Assembly (NCBI GenBank): GCA_964386325.1
Contig: CAYLQY010000006.1
Span: forward strand, 80,369 to 144,368
Direction: 5' to 3'
Origin: Anaerorhabdus sp964386325
GTDB taxonomy: Bacteria; Bacillota_I; Bacilli_A; Erysipelotrichales; Erysipelotrichaceae
Length of the DNA stretch: 64,000 nt
The position numbers and the translations under genes were made by a program. The notes under the pieces are model-generated. The model had not been told where the DNA came from. It saw nothing but the letters and a program-made list of their open reading frames with translations, and made no database searches. Shown piece by piece: positions 50,858 to 60,333 of the stretch (within the stretch, counting starts at the first letter, position 1; the number at the start of each line of letters is the position of its first letter).

Positions 50858-50883
50858 GCAAGAATAAAGAAGGAGAATTAAAC

Positions 50884-51378
50884 ATGAAAAACAAAGCACT
50901 AGTAATTATAGATATCCAAAATGATATTACAAAGAATTATAAAGATATTATCACTAATATTAACAAGGCAATTGATTGGGCAGTTGACAATGCCATTCAT
51001 GTTATCTACATTAGACATGAGAATTTGTCAGCGGGAACTAGAACTTTTAAACCCAATACATATGGAGCTGAATTGGTTTCAGAAATGAGAATAGTCTCAA
51101 AAAATATATTTACAAAATCTAAAGGAAACATACTGACAAGTGATGATTTTGTAAATTTTATTAATCTACATAAAATTGATAAGTTTTATATTACAGGTGC
51201 AGATGCAGTGGCATGCGTGAAGTCAACATGTTACAACTTATGTAAAGCGAATTATGAAGTTAATGTATTATCTGATTGCATTACAAGCTACGATAAGAAA
51301 AAAATTAATGAAATGTTGGAGTATTATGAGAGTAAAGGTTGTAATGTGACTAATTTGGATAGTTTAGCTCAATTTTAG
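50884..51378 (+). CDS. isochorismatase-like cysteine hydrolase
   Basis: The 164-residue protein has the isochorismatase-fold triad: Asp in VIIDIQNDIT, Lys in FTKSKGN and Cys in ADAVACVKSTCYN with the preceding cis-peptide. Family members hydrolyse nicotinamide, isochorismate, ureido compounds and similar amides; substrate is not readable. AAGGAG precedes the ATG at 50884. It pairs with the divergent WYL regulator. Confidence 0.87.
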   Translation: MKNKALVIIDIQNDITKNYKDIITNINKAIDWAVDNAIHVIYIRHENLSAGTRTFKPNTYGAELVSEMRIVSKNIFTKSKGNILTSDDFVNFINLHKIDKFYITGADAVACVKSTCYNLCKANYEVNVLSDCITSYDKKKINEMLEYYESKGCNVTNLDSLAQF

Positions 51379-51478
51379 CGAATGTTTATAGAGTTTAGAG
51401 TAGGTCATTTAAAATTAATATGAATCTGACTCATTGTAGCTTTTTGTATAGGGGAAATTTGCGTAAATCAAGTATCAT

Positions 51479-51517
51479 AAAAGCAGTCTTTTAATGAACA
51501 TATTAGACTGCTTTTTA
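51479..51517 (+). terminator. terminator in the gap after the hydrolase gene
   Basis: AAAGCAGTCT (51480-51489) pairs with AGACTGCTTT (51505-51514), followed by TTAT. It is 100 bases after the stop; the rest of 51379-51670 shows no gene. Confidence 0.75.
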
Positions 51518-51670
51518 TATGAAATAATAGGGTAAGTAGAAGTTTCATATTATCAAATGAAATAAGAAGATAATACTCTCTTAGATAGTGCGAATAAACT
51601 CATAAGCGTATTCGTTGATTTGTAGATACGAAAAATTATAATTAAATTAAAGGATAAAAGGAATGAATAT

Positions 51671-52060
51671 ATGACAAATGTATTAAAAAATATTGGGATT
51701 ACGTTATTGGTTTTTATTGTTATTGATGGAATTTGGTTATTTTTGATGAGGAATTTTTATGCAAAACAATTGGGTGGGTTGATGACCACAAATGTGAAAT
51801 GGTTAAGTGCTATAATTTTCTATGTTTTATTTGTTATTGCCTTGTACTATTTTGTTATAAGTCCAGCACTAATAAGTGGAGATATCAAAATATTAGTAAT
51901 ATCTGCAGTTTTATTTGGACTAGTAACATATGGCACATATGATTTAACAAATTATGCAACCCTTAATAACTGGCCGTTAACAATAACTATTATCGATTTA
52001 TGCTGGGGATCATTTGTTTCCACGGCAGTGGCATTAATCAGTTTCTTTATATTAAAGTAA
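51671..52060 (+). CDS. DUF2177-family membrane protein
   Basis: The 129-residue protein has four membrane helices and the DUF2177 motifs: FIVIDGIWLFLMRNFYAKQL at the N-terminus and GTYDLTNYATLNNWPLTI before the last helix, with conserved W, Asp and Asn residues in the membrane. Function unknown. It ends one base before the DAK2-DegV gene and with the DUF1295 gene forms an apparent three-gene operon. Confidence 0.88.
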   Translation: MTNVLKNIGITLLVFIVIDGIWLFLMRNFYAKQLGGLMTTNVKWLSAIIFYVLFVIALYYFVISPALISGDIKILVISAVLFGLVTYGTYDLTNYATLNNWPLTITIIDLCWGSFVSTAVALISFFILK

Positions 52061-52061
52061 T

Positions 52062-53819
52062 ATGAAAAATAATAATATAACAGGCCATGATTTTTACCAA
52101 TTGTTCAAATCAGGAGTAAATGAAGTAACAAAAAACAAAGATTTACTAAATAAAATAAATGTTTTTCCTGTTGCAGATGGAGATACTGGTACAAATCTAC
52201 AATATACGCTTCAATCAGCAGTAGATTATGCAACAATCAGTAATTCTGTAACTGAGACATTGATGAGTATAAGTCAAAATGCAATTAATTATGCTAGAGG
52301 AAATTCGGGGATTATTTTCTCAGAATTTATCCACGGATTAGCAATTTTTAGTCATGAACAAGAAATGAGTGTTAATGATTTTATTGGAACAGTGAGCAGT
52401 TCATCAAAAAGATTGTATGAAATTGTAAACAATCCAGCCGAAGGAACAATTTTAACGGTAATCCGTAAATGGGCAAATTTCTTAGAAAGTAATCAATTGA
52501 ATTCATTTGGTGAATTATTTGAAGTTTCATTGCCTATCATTAAGAAAAGTGTTGATGAGACAACGAATGAATTAAAAGATTTAAAGAGACATAAAGTTCC
52601 TGATTCTGGAGCTTTGGGATTCTATTTATTCATAGAAGGTATTAAAAACAGTATGTATGATACAAAGAATAGTACTGTTGATGAATGGAAAAAATATGAA
52701 GATATAGAGATAGTAGAAGAAGAATTTGATGGGGTATATCGTTATTGTACACAATTCTTTGTTAAGAATATAAATGGTGATATTAAGCAATTGATTGATG
52801 AATTAGGAAGTGATGGAAATTCTATTGCCTACTCTGGTGATAAAGACTTCTTAAATCTTCATCTACATACAAATACACCATGGTTAGTGAGTAGAGTTTT
52901 AGCGCAATATGGTCATATTGTGAATTCAAAAGTAGATGATATGTGGATTCAAAATAATTATCGAAAAACTAAAGGCAAGATTGGTGTTTTGACTGACAGT
53001 GTTGCGGATATAAGTAAAGAAATTTTAGATAGTCATGAAATACATATGATTTCGATGAATTTACTTGTGGATATGAATACCTATCTTGATAAAAAGACAA
53101 TTGTATTGGATGATTTTTTATCCTTGATTGATGAATCAGCACAATTTCCAGTAAGTTCACAACCAAATGATCAACAAATTCGATATGAGTTAATGCACTA
53201 TCTTGATTTTTATGAAAAACTAATTATATTATCGGTTTCTTCTAAGTTAAGTGGAACATATCAAGGATTCAAACGATTCTTGGATAAGTATCCAGAATTT
53301 AAAGAGAAAGTTTATTTGATAGATAGTTTCTTGAATTCGGGAGGACAGGGATTATTAGTAAAACAAGCAGCAGAGATTTGTAAACGTGATTTGCCAATTG
53401 AAGCGATTGTTGGACTTATTGAGCAAGAAAGAGAAAATATTAAAACATTTGTTGTGTTAAATACATTTGAAAATCTTTCTCGAAGTGGAAGAATTAATGC
53501 AAAGATTGCATCGCTAGCAAACCGTTTTAAAATGAAAGCAATTCTTACTTTAGATAAAGATGGAAATGGAAAGGCTTATGGATTTTCGCTAAGTTCAAAG
53601 AGTGTTGAAAATAAAGTAATTAAAAAAGTTAAGGCATTGATAAGTGATAAAGGAATACAAGAATATGTATTATTCTATTCTAGTGATAATGAAGGATACC
53701 AAAATTTCAAGAAAAAAATGGAAACGTTAATTGGAAAAGATGCGGTGTATTGTGTAGAAATTTCATCAGCTACTGCATTACATGTCGGCAAAAATTCTTT
53801 TGCGATAGCACTTCGTTAG
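52062..53819 (+). CDS. DAK2 (DhaL/FakA-like) - DegV (FakB-like) fusion protein
   Basis: The 585-residue protein fuses a DAK2/DhaL ATP-binding domain (about residues 1-200; metal site NVFPVADGDTGTNLQ, then NYARGNSGIIFSEF) to a DegV fatty-acid-binding domain (about 305-585; IGVLTDSVADISKE, FPVSSQPNDQQI, SSKLSGTYQG, LNTFENLSRSGRI). In FakAB these activities are on two proteins: FakB carries the fatty acid and FakA phosphorylates it. The fusion suggests a self-contained acyl-phosphate-forming or lipid-handling enzyme. The start has almost no ribosome site and lies one base after the upstream stop. Confidence 0.88.
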   Translation: MKNNNITGHDFYQLFKSGVNEVTKNKDLLNKINVFPVADGDTGTNLQYTLQSAVDYATISNSVTETLMSISQNAINYARGNSGIIFSEFIHGLAIFSHEQEMSVNDFIGTVSSSSKRLYEIVNNPAEGTILTVIRKWANFLESNQLNSFGELFEVSLPIIKKSVDETTNELKDLKRHKVPDSGALGFYLFIEGIKNSMYDTKNSTVDEWKKYEDIEIVEEEFDGVYRYCTQFFVKNINGDIKQLIDELGSDGNSIAYSGDKDFLNLHLHTNTPWLVSRVLAQYGHIVNSKVDDMWIQNNYRKTKGKIGVLTDSVADISKEILDSHEIHMISMNLLVDMNTYLDKKTIVLDDFLSLIDESAQFPVSSQPNDQQIRYELMHYLDFYEKLIILSVSSKLSGTYQGFKRFLDKYPEFKEKVYLIDSFLNSGGQGLLVKQAAEICKRDLPIEAIVGLIEQERENIKTFVVLNTFENLSRSGRINAKIASLANRFKMKAILTLDKDGNGKAYGFSLSSKSVENKVIKKVKALISDKGIQEYVLFYSSDNEGYQNFKKKMETLIGKDAVYCVEISSATALHVGKNSFAIALR

Positions 53820-53829
53820 AGGTAAAAAT

Positions 53830-54594
53830 ATGTCAATTTATATATTTTCGTTCATCGTAATAAGTATTTACTTCTTTATGTTTTTTCTAGCGGGAACATG
53901 GTTAAAGAATAATTCAATCGTGGATATTGGTTGGGGAGTAGGTTTTATTTTCCTAAACACAGTATTATTAGTAAGTTCAAATAATATTAATTCAATAACA
54001 GTTATCTTTAGCTTATTGTTAAGCATTTGGGGATTACGTTTATTCACCCATATTTATTCTAGAAATCATGGTAAGCCAGAAGATTTCCGATATGCAGCTT
54101 GGCGTAAAGAGTGGGGTAAATGGGTAGTTCTTCGTTCGTTCTTTCAAATTTATTTGTTGCAAGCAATTTTCATGTGGATTGTATCTTTACCAATTCAAAC
54201 ACTTTATTTAAGTACAAGCAAACTACATTGGTTATTAATTATTGGTATTGGAATATGGTTGCTTGGTTTCATATTCGAAAGTGTAGCAGATAGTCAACTA
54301 AAGACATTTGTAATGAATTCTGAAAATAAAGGAAAAGTGATTGAAACGGGTTTATGGAAATACAGTAGGCATCCTAACTATTTTGGTGAAGCGGTAATAT
54401 GGTGGGGGTTAGCGACAATAAGTTTTAGTGCAACAATGAATTTTATTAGCTTCATTGGAGCTGCATTTATAACATTTTCATTATTATTTATTTCAGGTGT
54501 ACCTTTTATTGAAAAAAGGAATGCGACAAAAGTGGGTTATCAAGAATATAAGAAAAGAACATCGGTTTTTATACCTTGGTTTCCTAAAAAATAG
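53830..54594 (+). CDS. DUF1295 / steroid 5-alpha-reductase-like membrane protein
   Basis: The 254-residue protein has six or seven membrane helices and the DUF1295 motifs: IVDIGWGVGFI, LRLFTHIYSRNHGKPEDFRY and TGLWKYSRHPNYFGEAVIWWG, the last being the conserved isoprenylcysteine methyltransferase/reductase-like site. Its substrate is unknown; lipids are likely. AGAGG precedes the ATG, 10 bases after the DAK2-DegV stop, suggesting a joint lipid-related role. Confidence 0.9.
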   Translation: MSIYIFSFIVISIYFFMFFLAGTWLKNNSIVDIGWGVGFIFLNTVLLVSSNNINSITVIFSLLLSIWGLRLFTHIYSRNHGKPEDFRYAAWRKEWGKWVVLRSFFQIYLLQAIFMWIVSLPIQTLYLSTSKLHWLLIIGIGIWLLGFIFESVADSQLKTFVMNSENKGKVIETGLWKYSRHPNYFGEAVIWWGLATISFSATMNFISFIGAAFITFSLLFISGVPFIEKRNATKVGYQEYKKRTSVFIPWFPKK

Positions 54595-54625
54595 AAAAGA
54601 ATGAGACAACTCATTCTTTTTTTTC
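54594..54625 (+). terminator. terminator after the DUF1295 gene
   Basis: AAAGAATGAG-ACAA-CTCATTCTTT followed by more Ts. It may also serve the converging minus-strand gene. Confidence 0.8.
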
Positions 54626-54631
54626 TGTTGT

Positions 54632-55912
54632 TTATTCATATCGAAGAGCGTCAATTGGATCCATCTTGGCTGCTTTATTTGCGGGGTAATAGCCAAAGAA
54701 GACACCAATACTCATACTGAATATTACTGAGATAATACAAGCTTCAACACTTGTTTTTGCAGGGTATCCAAGAATAGCAGACCCCAACGAACCAAGTGCG
54801 ATTCCTGTAAGAATACCTAATATACCACCAATCAAACAAATGACAATAGCTTCTACAATAAATTGTAATCGTATATTCCAATTAGTAGCGCCGAGTGCTT
54901 TACGTGTTCCAATTTCTCGTGTTCGCTCAGTGATTGAAACAAGCATAATATTCATAACACCAATTCCACCTACCAGCAAACTAATTGCAGCTATTGCGGC
55001 GATTGCTAATGTCATTGTTGACATCATACTTGTCATAGATTCTAACATACTTTCCATATTAGATGCACTTACTGTATAAGAATCATTTCTTGTGTAATAG
55101 CTTTGAAAAAAGGATGTTGTATCATTGAGGAAAGCTGTGTTATCAATATCTGAATTAGAAACAACAGTGAAACTACTATAGCCTTCTTGTTCGTTACTAT
55201 ATTTTTTCGCAGTTGTGATAGGTATATAACAATCGGTTTTTATAGATGAACTATCAGAATAAACTATACCACTGTCGTCGTATTCATATACACCTGCGAT
55301 GGTGAATGATTTTGTGAAACCATTTACTGAAAGTTCAATTGTTTGTCCGATTGCATCTGCTATATTTCCAAATAGCGATTCGGCGAATGTATTAGAAACT
55401 ATACAGTTTAATTTATTTTCGTCAAGATCGTCTTGATTGATGAAACGTCCAGTTAATAAGTTAATATTGTTTACAGTTTTATACTCGCTATTTGTACCAA
55501 TTAAATTTACAGTAGCGCTAGTCTTGTTTTTAGATAGTGTACTGGTACCAAGTTGTGTAGATAAAGAAATTGCTGAAATTTTATCTTGGAAAGCATTTCG
55601 ATATTCATCAATCATGCTTTCAGAAATAAGATCACTTTCTTCATAATTGGCTTTTGAGAACATTCTTACAGAAGTCATATTATTGGATAATGTCTGAGTA
55701 GAACTGCTTTTTTCTACAAGTGAAACATTGATATTATTAATACCAAAAGAAGACATAGAATCGGTGATTGAAGTAGTCATAGAATTTCCTAAAGTAACAA
55801 TTGCTACAACAGCTCCAATTCCGATAATTATTCCGAGCATTGTGAGTAATGCACGCATTTTATTGGAACGTAAACTTTGTAGTGAGAGAAGTATATTATC
55901 CCAAATGTTCAT
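54632..55912 (-). CDS. MacB-type ABC permease (FtsX/MacB fold)
   Basis: The 426-residue protein has one N-terminal helix (LLTMLGIIIGIGAVVAIVTL), a large extracytoplasmic MacB periplasmic-core domain (about 50-290) and three C-terminal helices with SLLVGGIGVMNIMLVSITER and TREIGTRKALGAT. I place the start at 55912, after AAGGAGAAGG, overlapping the ATPase gene. With the ATPase and adaptor it forms a MacAB-like exporter of peptides or other envelope-active compounds. Confidence 0.92.
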   Translation of the reverse strand: MNIWDNILLSLQSLRSNKMRALLTMLGIIIGIGAVVAIVTLGNSMTTSITDSMSSFGINNINVSLVEKSSSTQTLSNNMTSVRMFSKANYEESDLISESMIDEYRNAFQDKISAISLSTQLGTSTLSKNKTSATVNLIGTNSEYKTVNNINLLTGRFINQDDLDENKLNCIVSNTFAESLFGNIADAIGQTIELSVNGFTKSFTIAGVYEYDDSGIVYSDSSSIKTDCYIPITTAKKYSNEQEGYSSFTVVSNSDIDNTAFLNDTTSFFQSYYTRNDSYTVSASNMESMLESMTSMMSTMTLAIAAIAAISLLVGGIGVMNIMLVSITERTREIGTRKALGATNWNIRLQFIVEAIVICLIGGILGILTGIALGSLGSAILGYPAKTSVEACIISVIFSMSIGVFFGYYPANKAAKMDPIDALRYE

Positions 55913-56615
55913 GATATCCTTCTCCTTTTCGATCACTAATTATGTTGCCGTCTTTTAATGTTATGATGCGTTCTGTTTCTTTGGCTAACTCTTGTGAGTG
56001 CGTAATTAATATAATGGTTATTCCTTGTTCTCGATGTAGTTTATGAAAGAGGTCCATGATGGTCCTTGACGTCTGTGAATCAAGTGCTCCAGTAGGTTCA
56101 TCGGCAAGTAATAAAGAAGGATTATTGCTTATTGCTCGTGCAATTGCAACACGTTGCTTTTGTCCGCCTGATAATTCGTTGGGTTGATGCTTCATCCTAT
56201 CTTTCATACCAACGAGGGTCAATAATTCTTTAGCACGTTTAGAACTTTCTTTCTTGCTCATTCCTGCATATAACATAGGTAATTGAACATTTTTCAGTGC
56301 AGACATTTTTCCGATGAGATTAAATGTCTGAAAAATAAATCCAACTTTTTGGCAACGGATATGAGAGATATCCTGATCTTTAACTTTTGAAATTTTAATT
56401 TCATCTAAAATATATTCGCCTTCAGTAGGTCTGTCTAATATACCGATAATATTCATAAGGGTTGACTTACCTGAACCAGATTCTCCAACAATAGATACAA
56501 ACTCACCAGAGTAGATATTTAAATCGATACCGTGAAGTATTTCTAATTCATTTGGTTTACCAATAAAATAACGTTTAACTATTTTATCTAAATGTATAAT
56601 TGGTGATTGACTCAT
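55896..56615 (-). CDS. MacB-type ABC ATPase
   Basis: The 239-residue protein has Walker A GESGSGKSTLMN near 43, signature LSGGQKQRVAIARA near 143 and Walker B LLLADEPTGALDS near 165, the LolD/MacB subgroup pattern. It energises the permease encoded next; the genes overlap by 17 bases. GGAGG precedes the ATG and the start overlaps the adaptor stop. Confidence 0.94.
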   Translation of the reverse strand: MSQSPIIHLDKIVKRYFIGKPNELEILHGIDLNIYSGEFVSIVGESGSGKSTLMNIIGILDRPTEGEYILDEIKISKVKDQDISHIRCQKVGFIFQTFNLIGKMSALKNVQLPMLYAGMSKKESSKRAKELLTLVGMKDRMKHQPNELSGGQKQRVAIARAISNNPSLLLADEPTGALDSQTSRTIMDLFHKLHREQGITIILITHSQELAKETERIITLKDGNIISDRKGEGYHEHLG

Positions 56616-58237
56616 TGGCGAGGACCTCCAGGTTGACCTTCGGGCATTATTGCGCCTGCAGAATCAGTGATCGTGATGGATCCATCCATTCCGCCTTTGC
56701 CTTGTGTATAAAATTGTTGGTCATTAGTAACAGTTGCTTCTTCTTCGTTTGCACTTGCACGGACAACCATGCCTTCACTTAAGTTGGAGCCAGATATCTC
56801 TGCATAGTAATTGGTTTTTTCACCAACAGTTACACTAGTTTCAATAAATTCTCCTGTATCATTTCTTACATAAATAATAGATGTTCCATCTTCTTTTGTT
56901 TCTATAGCATCTAAAGGTACTGTGAATACATCATCGACACTTGAGATGAGAATTTCAACTTTTGCACTCATTCCAATAAGTAGTGCGGAATTAGAAGAGG
57001 TTACGTCAATTTCGACTTGGAAACCACTGGCAGTTCCTTGTGAACCAGCTGTAGCAACAGGAGATATTTGAGAGACAACACCAGTTAACTCTTCATCAAC
57101 AGCATCACTAGTAATTCGTGCTGTTAATCCTTCTTTAATTTTTTGAATATCATATTCATCAACAGAAACAACAATTTTTAAAGAATTCGTATTTTGAATA
57201 GTCGCAACAGTACCATTCACTTTACTTCCTACAGTAGCATTTAATGCAGTGATTTTTCCAGATGTTTTGGCAGTCAGTGTACAATCATCTAGTTGTTCAT
57301 ACAAATCTTCAAGTTCTGAAGAAGATGAAGAAGAACTGTTTAATGATTTATATGTTTCAGCTACTTTCGCATCAGCTGAACTAAATGTTTCTTGGTATTT
57401 TGTAAGTTGAGCATTGGCAGAGTCAACGTTATTTTTTGCAGTTGTCATGGCGTTATATAAATTTTGATAATTAGAATTTGTTTTGGCATTATCAAGGTTT
57501 TGTTTTGCCGTATCATAATCATTTTTTGCATTGTCATAATTTTGTTTAGCACTTTGATATGTTGTATATTCTGCAACAGTAGTATCATCAGAACAATCAG
57601 ATAAATGACCTGATGCAAGACAAGCGGATTCAGCTGAGTTCAGTTGTAAACCCATATTTTGTAAGGTGACCTCAGCACTGTTGAATAATGATTGTTGGGT
57701 ATTGACGGAATTTTCAGCTACTTGAAAAGCAGATAAAGCGTTTTGATAAGTAGAGTTTAACGAATATACTAAATCTCTTTGTGAGTTGAAATTAGTCCAT
57801 GCAGTTTCTTTTGCGCTCACAGCATTATCATAATTAGTTTGTAGTGTTTCTTTCGATGTAGATTGTGTTTCTTTTGCTTTTTCAATTTTCTTTTCAATCT
57901 CAGAACTATCTAGTTTACAAATGATATCGCCTTCTTCAACAGTATCACCTACTTGAACATAGATTTCTTTGACTGCATATTCTAAATTAGTGGAGACCGA
58001 ACTGGTATCTTGACTTTCAATATTTCCAGTGGCACTTACTGTTTCATCCAAACTCGATTTTGAAAGATTGATCGTTCGTACAAATCCTTCAGCATTAGTT
58101 TTAATAACTTGTTTAGCATTAAGTTTATTTACTACTAAAAACACGAGAGTTATTAAACAAACGATGCAAACAAATATCATTGTTATTTTTATTTTCTTTG
58201 GTAAATGGGTAAGTACATTTATTTTATTTTTCTTCAT
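56612..58237 (-). CDS. MacA/HlyD-type membrane-fusion adaptor
   Basis: The 541-residue protein has one N-terminal membrane helix (about 19-36), a lipoyl-like half-motif (AVKEIYVQVGDTVEEGDIIC), a long alpha-helical hairpin (about 110-290, repeats such as YDNAKNDYDTAKQNLDNAK), the second lipoyl half (CTLTAKTSGKITAL), and beta-barrel domains. An extracytoplasmic CLASGHLSDC segment could form a disulfide at the hairpin tip, which is unusual. The C-terminus is Gly/Pro-rich (PEGQPGGPRQ). It would link the MacB-type transporter to the cell wall side. GAGGAG precedes the ATG. Confidence 0.9.
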   Translation of the reverse strand: MKKNKINVLTHLPKKIKITMIFVCIVCLITLVFLVVNKLNAKQVIKTNAEGFVRTINLSKSSLDETVSATGNIESQDTSSVSTNLEYAVKEIYVQVGDTVEEGDIICKLDSSEIEKKIEKAKETQSTSKETLQTNYDNAVSAKETAWTNFNSQRDLVYSLNSTYQNALSAFQVAENSVNTQQSLFNSAEVTLQNMGLQLNSAESACLASGHLSDCSDDTTVAEYTTYQSAKQNYDNAKNDYDTAKQNLDNAKTNSNYQNLYNAMTTAKNNVDSANAQLTKYQETFSSADAKVAETYKSLNSSSSSSSELEDLYEQLDDCTLTAKTSGKITALNATVGSKVNGTVATIQNTNSLKIVVSVDEYDIQKIKEGLTARITSDAVDEELTGVVSQISPVATAGSQGTASGFQVEIDVTSSNSALLIGMSAKVEILISSVDDVFTVPLDAIETKEDGTSIIYVRNDTGEFIETSVTVGEKTNYYAEISGSNLSEGMVVRASANEEEATVTNDQQFYTQGKGGMDGSITITDSAGAIMPEGQPGGPRQ

Positions 58238-58362
58238 ATTTATCTCCTCATAATACTAGAGATACTCTACTAAACTCATTTGAATGAAATGTGTTTTTAA
58301 ATTGAACTTTTTCTGAACATGTGAAGAAAATGGAATTATTGTGGTAAAAAACGGCATGAAAA

Positions 58363-58386
58363 AACTTCAGATTTCTCCGAAGTTAC
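58363..58386 (-). terminator. terminator of the pan/coa operon
   Basis: On the minus strand AACTTC-GGAGAAATCT-GAAGTT is followed by TTTTC, overlapping the coaX stop region. Confidence 0.65.
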
Positions 58387-59150
58387 TTGTTACGATCATA
58401 AATTATTTTCATACCTTTAAATGCTAAATCTGGATCATAAACATCAATATAATCAGTTTCATTATAAATAATTCTACCCAGTCCACCAGTTGCGATAACT
58501 TTAATATCTTTTGTATTTAATTCTTTAAGAATCGCTTTAATAAGATATTCAACTTGACCGATGTAACCATTTACTATACCAGATTGCATTCCATTTACAG
58601 TATTTTTCGCAAGAACCTTTTCTGGCTTTTTGATTTCGATTTCAGGTAGCTTAGCGGTTTGATTCCATAGTGCTTGAGCTGATATTTCAATGCCTGGGGC
58701 AATAACGGTGTATTCAAAAACACCTTTGTCTGAAACATAGTCAAATGTTGTTGCGGTACCAAAATCGATGATAAGACAAGCTTGATGATAGGTATAATAG
58801 GCAGCGGCGACATTTACGATTCGATCAGCGCCAACTTCTTTTGGATTATCAGATTGAATTTGAATTCCTGTCTTAATACCAGGTCCAATAATGATTGGAG
58901 TTTTATTTAGATATTTAATTGAACAATTATTGAGCGCATGCATAACTTTAGGGACAACACTAGAGATGATTACATCATTAATTTGCTCAGGGGCAATATT
59001 GTATTTTGTTAGAAGTGTTTGAAGACAGATTCCGAATTCATCAGATGTCCGTGGTGTTTTTGTGGTTAACCTAAAATTACCAATCAAATTATCTCCGTCG
59101 AAGACACCCATTGTAATATTTGTGTTGCCTACATCAATTGTTAGTAACAT
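58383..59150 (-). CDS. coaX: type III pantothenate kinase
   Basis: The 255-residue protein starts MLLTIDVGNTNITMGVFDGD (phosphate-binding DxGNT) and has GADRIVNVAAAY and IIDFGTATTFDYV, the type III signatures. It makes 4'-phosphopantothenate, the first step of CoA synthesis; the type III enzyme is not feedback-inhibited by CoA. The ATG at 59150 follows AAAGGAG; upstream in-frame codons lie within coaBC and are less likely starts. It ends the panT-coaBC-coaX operon. Confidence 0.95.
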   Translation of the reverse strand: MLLTIDVGNTNITMGVFDGDNLIGNFRLTTKTPRTSDEFGICLQTLLTKYNIAPEQINDVIISSVVPKVMHALNNCSIKYLNKTPIIIGPGIKTGIQIQSDNPKEVGADRIVNVAAAYYTYHQACLIIDFGTATTFDYVSDKGVFEYTVIAPGIEISAQALWNQTAKLPEIEIKKPEKVLAKNTVNGMQSGIVNGYIGQVEYLIKAILKELNTKDIKVIATGGLGRIIYNETDYIDVYDPDLAFKGMKIIYDRNK

Positions 59151-60333
59151 GTTTTTCTCCTTTAAAGCACTCTTCCAAAATGATACGTGCACATTCTTCT
59201 TTAGACATTAAGTCAAATTCTTTGATGCTATCTTTTCTGATTATTGTGATTTTATTTGTATCAGTTTTAAATCCTGTACCTTCAGTACTTATACTGTTGG
59301 CAATGACTAAATCACAGTTTTTCTTAATACATTTATTTTTAGCGTTTTCAATTAAGTTTTCAGTTTCCATTGCGAAGCCACAAAGGATTTGATTTTCTCT
59401 TTTATGTTGACCTAAGTAAGCTAGGATATCCTCAGTTCTTTCAAGTGATAACATTAAATTACCTTCTTGTTTTTTTACTTTTTGAGTAGCGGGATTTTTA
59501 ATTGTATAATCGGCAACTGCTGCAGCTTTAATGATGCAATCAAATTGTTCAGCACGTTTAGTTATTTCATCAAACATATCCTTTGCACTTTTCACATGAA
59601 TCGTATTTATCCAAGGCAAATCACTTAAAGAAGTAGGACCTTCTATAAGTGTTACTTCAGCACCGAGATTACGCGCAATTTTTGCAAGTGCATGACCCAT
59701 TTTTCCACTTGAATGATTTGTAATGAAACGTACAGGGTCAATTGCTTCTTGTGTCGGACCAGCAGTTATGCAAATCTTTTTTCCTTGTAATAAAGGTTCT
59801 TCAAGAGATTTTTCGATAGCTTGTTCAATGATATCAATATCTGCAAGTTTTCCTTTGCCAACATCACCACAAGCTAAATATCCATTGTCAGAATCGATAA
59901 TCTCATAACCAAGGTCAATACACTTTGCGATATTTGCTTGGGTTATTGGGTTATTAAGCATCCCAGTATTCATAGCAGGACAAATGATTTTTTTACATGA
60001 ACAAGCAAGAAATGTTGTGGTAAGCATATCATCGGCTAATCCATGTACTATTTTTGCGATAACATTTGCAGTAGCAGGAACAATGACAAAACAATCAGCT
60101 TTTTTTGCTAATGAAATATGTTGTGTACTATATTCAAAATTTCGATCAAAAGTATCGATACTAACACGATTGCCACTTAATGATTCGAATGTTAATGGGG
60201 CAATGAACTCCGTTGCATTTTTTGTCATTATAACGTGAATGTCATAATCTTTCTTTTTTAAGTTACTTACTAGTTGGCAAGCTTTGAAAGCGGCAATACC
60301 ACCAGTAACTCCGATAACTATACATTTCTTCAT
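59134..60333 (-). CDS. coaBC: bifunctional phosphopantothenoylcysteine decarboxylase/synthetase
   Basis: The 399-residue protein has the FMN-dependent CoaC half (GVTGGIAAFKACQLVSNLK, ICPAMNTGMLNN, YLACGDVGKGKL with the active-site Cys) and the CoaB half (ITAGPTQEAIDPVRFITNHS, KAAAVADYTIKN, the dimer-type lysine in KVKKQEG). It turns 4'-phosphopantothenate into 4'-phosphopantetheine. It overlaps coaX by 17 bases and panT by 1 base, indicating translational coupling. Confidence 0.96.
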   Translation of the reverse strand: MKKCIVIGVTGGIAAFKACQLVSNLKKKDYDIHVIMTKNATEFIAPLTFESLSGNRVSIDTFDRNFEYSTQHISLAKKADCFVIVPATANVIAKIVHGLADDMLTTTFLACSCKKIICPAMNTGMLNNPITQANIAKCIDLGYEIIDSDNGYLACGDVGKGKLADIDIIEQAIEKSLEEPLLQGKKICITAGPTQEAIDPVRFITNHSSGKMGHALAKIARNLGAEVTLIEGPTSLSDLPWINTIHVKSAKDMFDEITKRAEQFDCIIKAAAVADYTIKNPATQKVKKQEGNLMLSLERTEDILAYLGQHKRENQILCGFAMETENLIENAKNKCIKKNCDLVIANSISTEGTGFKTDTNKITIIRKDSIKEFDLMSKEECARIILEECFKGEKHVTNN

